Positions 5,274-6,392 of a stretch of DNA of 6,392 nt are shown one piece after another. The DNA comes from JAATFY01 sp049276515 (GTDB taxonomy: Bacteria > Pseudomonadota > Alphaproteobacteria > UBA9219). The stretch covers positions 1 to 6,392 of the forward strand of contig JBASWO010000064.1 in assembly GCA_049276515.1 (NCBI GenBank), written 5' to 3'. Each line of letters starts with the position of its first letter. The stretch's first letter is position 1. Position numbers and translations under genes: made by a program. The notes beneath the pieces were generated by a model. The model saw only the letters and a program-made list of their open reading frames with translations. It was not told where the DNA came from and searched no databases.

Positions 5274-6104
5274 TTAGGGTTTTGCGGTTTGGGTCGCGAT
5301 TACGACTACAGGCTTTGGCCGGGGTCTAAAAACACTATCAGCTTTCACAAGGAAATTGATGCTATTGGACGGCGCATCGCTATTAACATAGCGAATGCGG
5401 CGCTGAGTCATATGACTAAGGCTCGTTATAATAACCGATGGATCTGCTTTTGCTTTTTGAGCCGTTTCGGCCACAACCGTGCGGTAAGAAGCGGGTAAAG
5501 GGATAGGGGTATTCCAGCCCGGAGTAATAATGGCCCTCAATCTGATGTGAGACAGATCAAAACCAGCTTCATCGACCAAAGTTCTCGTTACAGAGTTTGA
5601 GTTAAAAGTTAGCCGTGGTTTGGAACGCGAATTGACCTTGTAATAATTTCTACCAAATGGTGAATGCGTAAAAAGAGAGTAAGGGTGACGCCCTCGATCG
5701 ATTGTGTAGGCAGCCGCGTTAATGATCTGTACTTTTTTTGCAGCCTCAATTGGATCATTTGTTTGATAGAGAAGGGCTATTCGACTTGAATTAAGGCTGC
5801 GCATTTGCATGTCACCATAAATGCGAACATCATCTCGCTCAGCAAAGCCTATAGAGGCATCATCCCCGGTTTTACGATCCGTTGCGAGCCCTTCATAAAA
5901 GACACGGGTGTTCGTTTTATGATCGCTAGCAACAAGAAAGGTGTGAGCGGCAACGCCACCAAAAATATTTTCCTGCCACAGCTCAAATGTAAATCTTTGT
6001 GGATTGATGAGGTCGCTTGAAGGGCGCGACACAAGGCTGTCGCCAGTAGCGCTAAAGAGGGTCAATAATGTGACCGGTAGGGCAAAAGTCTTTAATCGAA
6101 TCAT
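5274..6104 (-). CDS. predicted exported protein of unknown family
   Basis: I do not recognise this 276-residue protein. Its N-terminus (MIRLKTFALPVTLLTLFSATGDS) looks like a Sec signal peptide: a positive start, a hydrophobic core at about residues 6-18, and a likely cut near 19-23. There are no cysteines, so it is neither a lipoprotein nor disulfide-bonded. No other membrane helix is evident. The mature part seems mixed alpha/beta with many aromatic and basic residues, and ends in a proline- and valine-rich tail (VFRPRPKPVVVIATQTAKP). It is probably periplasmic or outer-envelope. The start at 6104 lacks a Shine-Dalgarno sequence, but a TATAAT box lies only 12 bases upstream, which suggests a nearly leaderless transcript. 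No other early in-frame ATG exists. The gene converges on prs with a three-base gap. The signal peptide and an open frame of this length make a real gene likely. Confidence 0.75.
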   Translation of the reverse strand: MIRLKTFALPVTLLTLFSATGDSLVSRPSSDLINPQRFTFELWQENIFGGVAAHTFLVASDHKTNTRVFYEGLATDRKTGDDASIGFAERDDVRIYGDMQMRSLNSSRIALLYQTNDPIEAAKKVQIINAAAYTIDRGRHPYSLFTHSPFGRNYYKVNSRSKPRLTFNSNSVTRTLVDEAGFDLSHIRLRAIITPGWNTPIPLPASYRTVVAETAQKAKADPSVIITSLSHMTQRRIRYVNSDAPSNSINFLVKADSVFRPRPKPVVVIATQTAKP

Positions 6105-6116
6105 GACGATAGGTGA

Positions 6117-6122
6117 ATTATA
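6117..6122 (-). promoter_or_regulatory. TATAAT box just before the exported-protein gene
   Basis: The minus strand carries a perfect TATAAT at 6122-6117, ending 12 bases before the ATG at 6104. I find no good -35 at 16-18 bases, and the upstream TG is one base off the extended -10 position. If used, transcription would begin about 5-6 bases before the start codon, fitting the missing ribosome-binding site. Confidence 0.35.
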
Positions 6123-6345
6123 TACAGATGCTAAAAAACATCATGGTTAAAATGATTGCCTTAAAGCTTGCCAAAACCATACCCGCCTTGCTATTGAGCT
6201 CTCCGTGATCAAGCACCCCTGGAGGCTTGGTCAGATGAACAACTGCGATAACGATTGCAAAGGCTAGGGGACCGATTTTTGTGCCGCCGCCCGGATTTTT
6301 GGGAAAGGCCTGCGCAAATACCGCTCTCCCCTCATATTTTGTCAT
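6118..6345 (-). CDS. doubtful small membrane protein ORF
   Basis: A 75-codon frame starts at ATG 6345 (MTKYEGRAVFAQ) and stops 13 bases before the exported-protein gene on the same strand. It has two hydrophobic stretches, IGPLAFAIVIAVVHL and, at the C-terminus, a run around SFKAIILTMMFFSICI, which would suit a two-helix inner-membrane protein. Against it: no Shine-Dalgarno sequence, no recognised family, a TATAAT box overlapping its end, and a start only 30 bases from the divergent gene at 6376, leaving little room for promoters. A longer frame from 6387 would overlap that gene's start. A T-rich strand can give hydrophobic frames by chance. I judge it possible but unproven. Confidence 0.28.
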   Translation of the reverse strand: MTKYEGRAVFAQAFPKNPGGGTKIGPLAFAIVIAVVHLTKPPGVLDHGELNSKAGMVLASFKAIILTMMFFSICI

Positions 6346-6375
6346 CGTTTCTGCGCTAACTGAGGAGAAACGACT

Positions 6376-6392
6376 ATGGCAAGACAAGTAAC
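6376..6392 (+). CDS. start of an unidentified gene (cut by window edge)
   Basis: An ATG at 6376 opens MARQV before the window ends. A strong GAGGAG Shine-Dalgarno sequence (6362-6367) lies 8 bases upstream, which makes a real start likely. Too little is visible to name a product. No convincing promoter was found directly upstream; an AT-rich CATATTTTG at 6333-6341 has no matching -35. Confidence 0.6.

Noticed and set aside
1..6392. Defence system, CRISPR array, insertion sequence, prophage or tRNA
   Set aside because: I saw no spaced repeat array, transposase, integrase, terminal repeats, target duplications or cloverleaf structure. The genes are mostly housekeeping genes in a plausible chromosomal layout.

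Overview
The window looks like a core chromosomal segment of an alphaproteobacterium of moderate GC content. The evidence is the rpsT–dnaA–dnaN order on one strand, which is common in that class, and the character of the DnaA, DnaN, S20, FtsH and ribose-phosphate pyrophosphokinase (Prs) proteins. I cannot fix the genus from the sequence. There is no sign of mobile DNA, CRISPR, rRNA or tRNA.

Layout from left to right. The minus strand carries the N-terminal part of ftsH (cut by the window edge, TTG start), then dnaN, dnaA and rpsT, transcribed right to left in the order rpsT, dnaA, dnaN, ftsH. A clear intrinsic terminator separates rpsT from dnaA, and about 330 bases of AT-rich, repeat-bearing DNA lies upstream of dnaA. 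The plus strand then carries prs, divergent from rpsT across a 344-base control region. prs converges, with only three bases between stop codons, on a minus-strand gene for an exported protein of unknown family. Beyond it lie a doubtful small membrane ORF on the minus strand and, at the right edge, the first codons of a plus-strand gene with a strong Shine-Dalgarno sequence.

The genes serve growth and replication: DnaA starts chromosome replication, DnaN is the polymerase clamp, S20 is a ribosomal protein, Prs supplies PRPP for nucleotide synthesis, and FtsH is the membrane quality-control protease. The best regulatory signal is a perfect DnaA box (TTATCCACA) inside the 17-base spacer of the predicted rpsT promoter. 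Other noteworthy items are nested palindromes upstream of dnaA, an inverted repeat in the prs promoter spacer, a long imperfect hairpin over the prs stop codon, and ftsH rather than recF directly after dnaN. I found no convincing new multi-gene system. The least explained parts are the exported protein and the region to its right.
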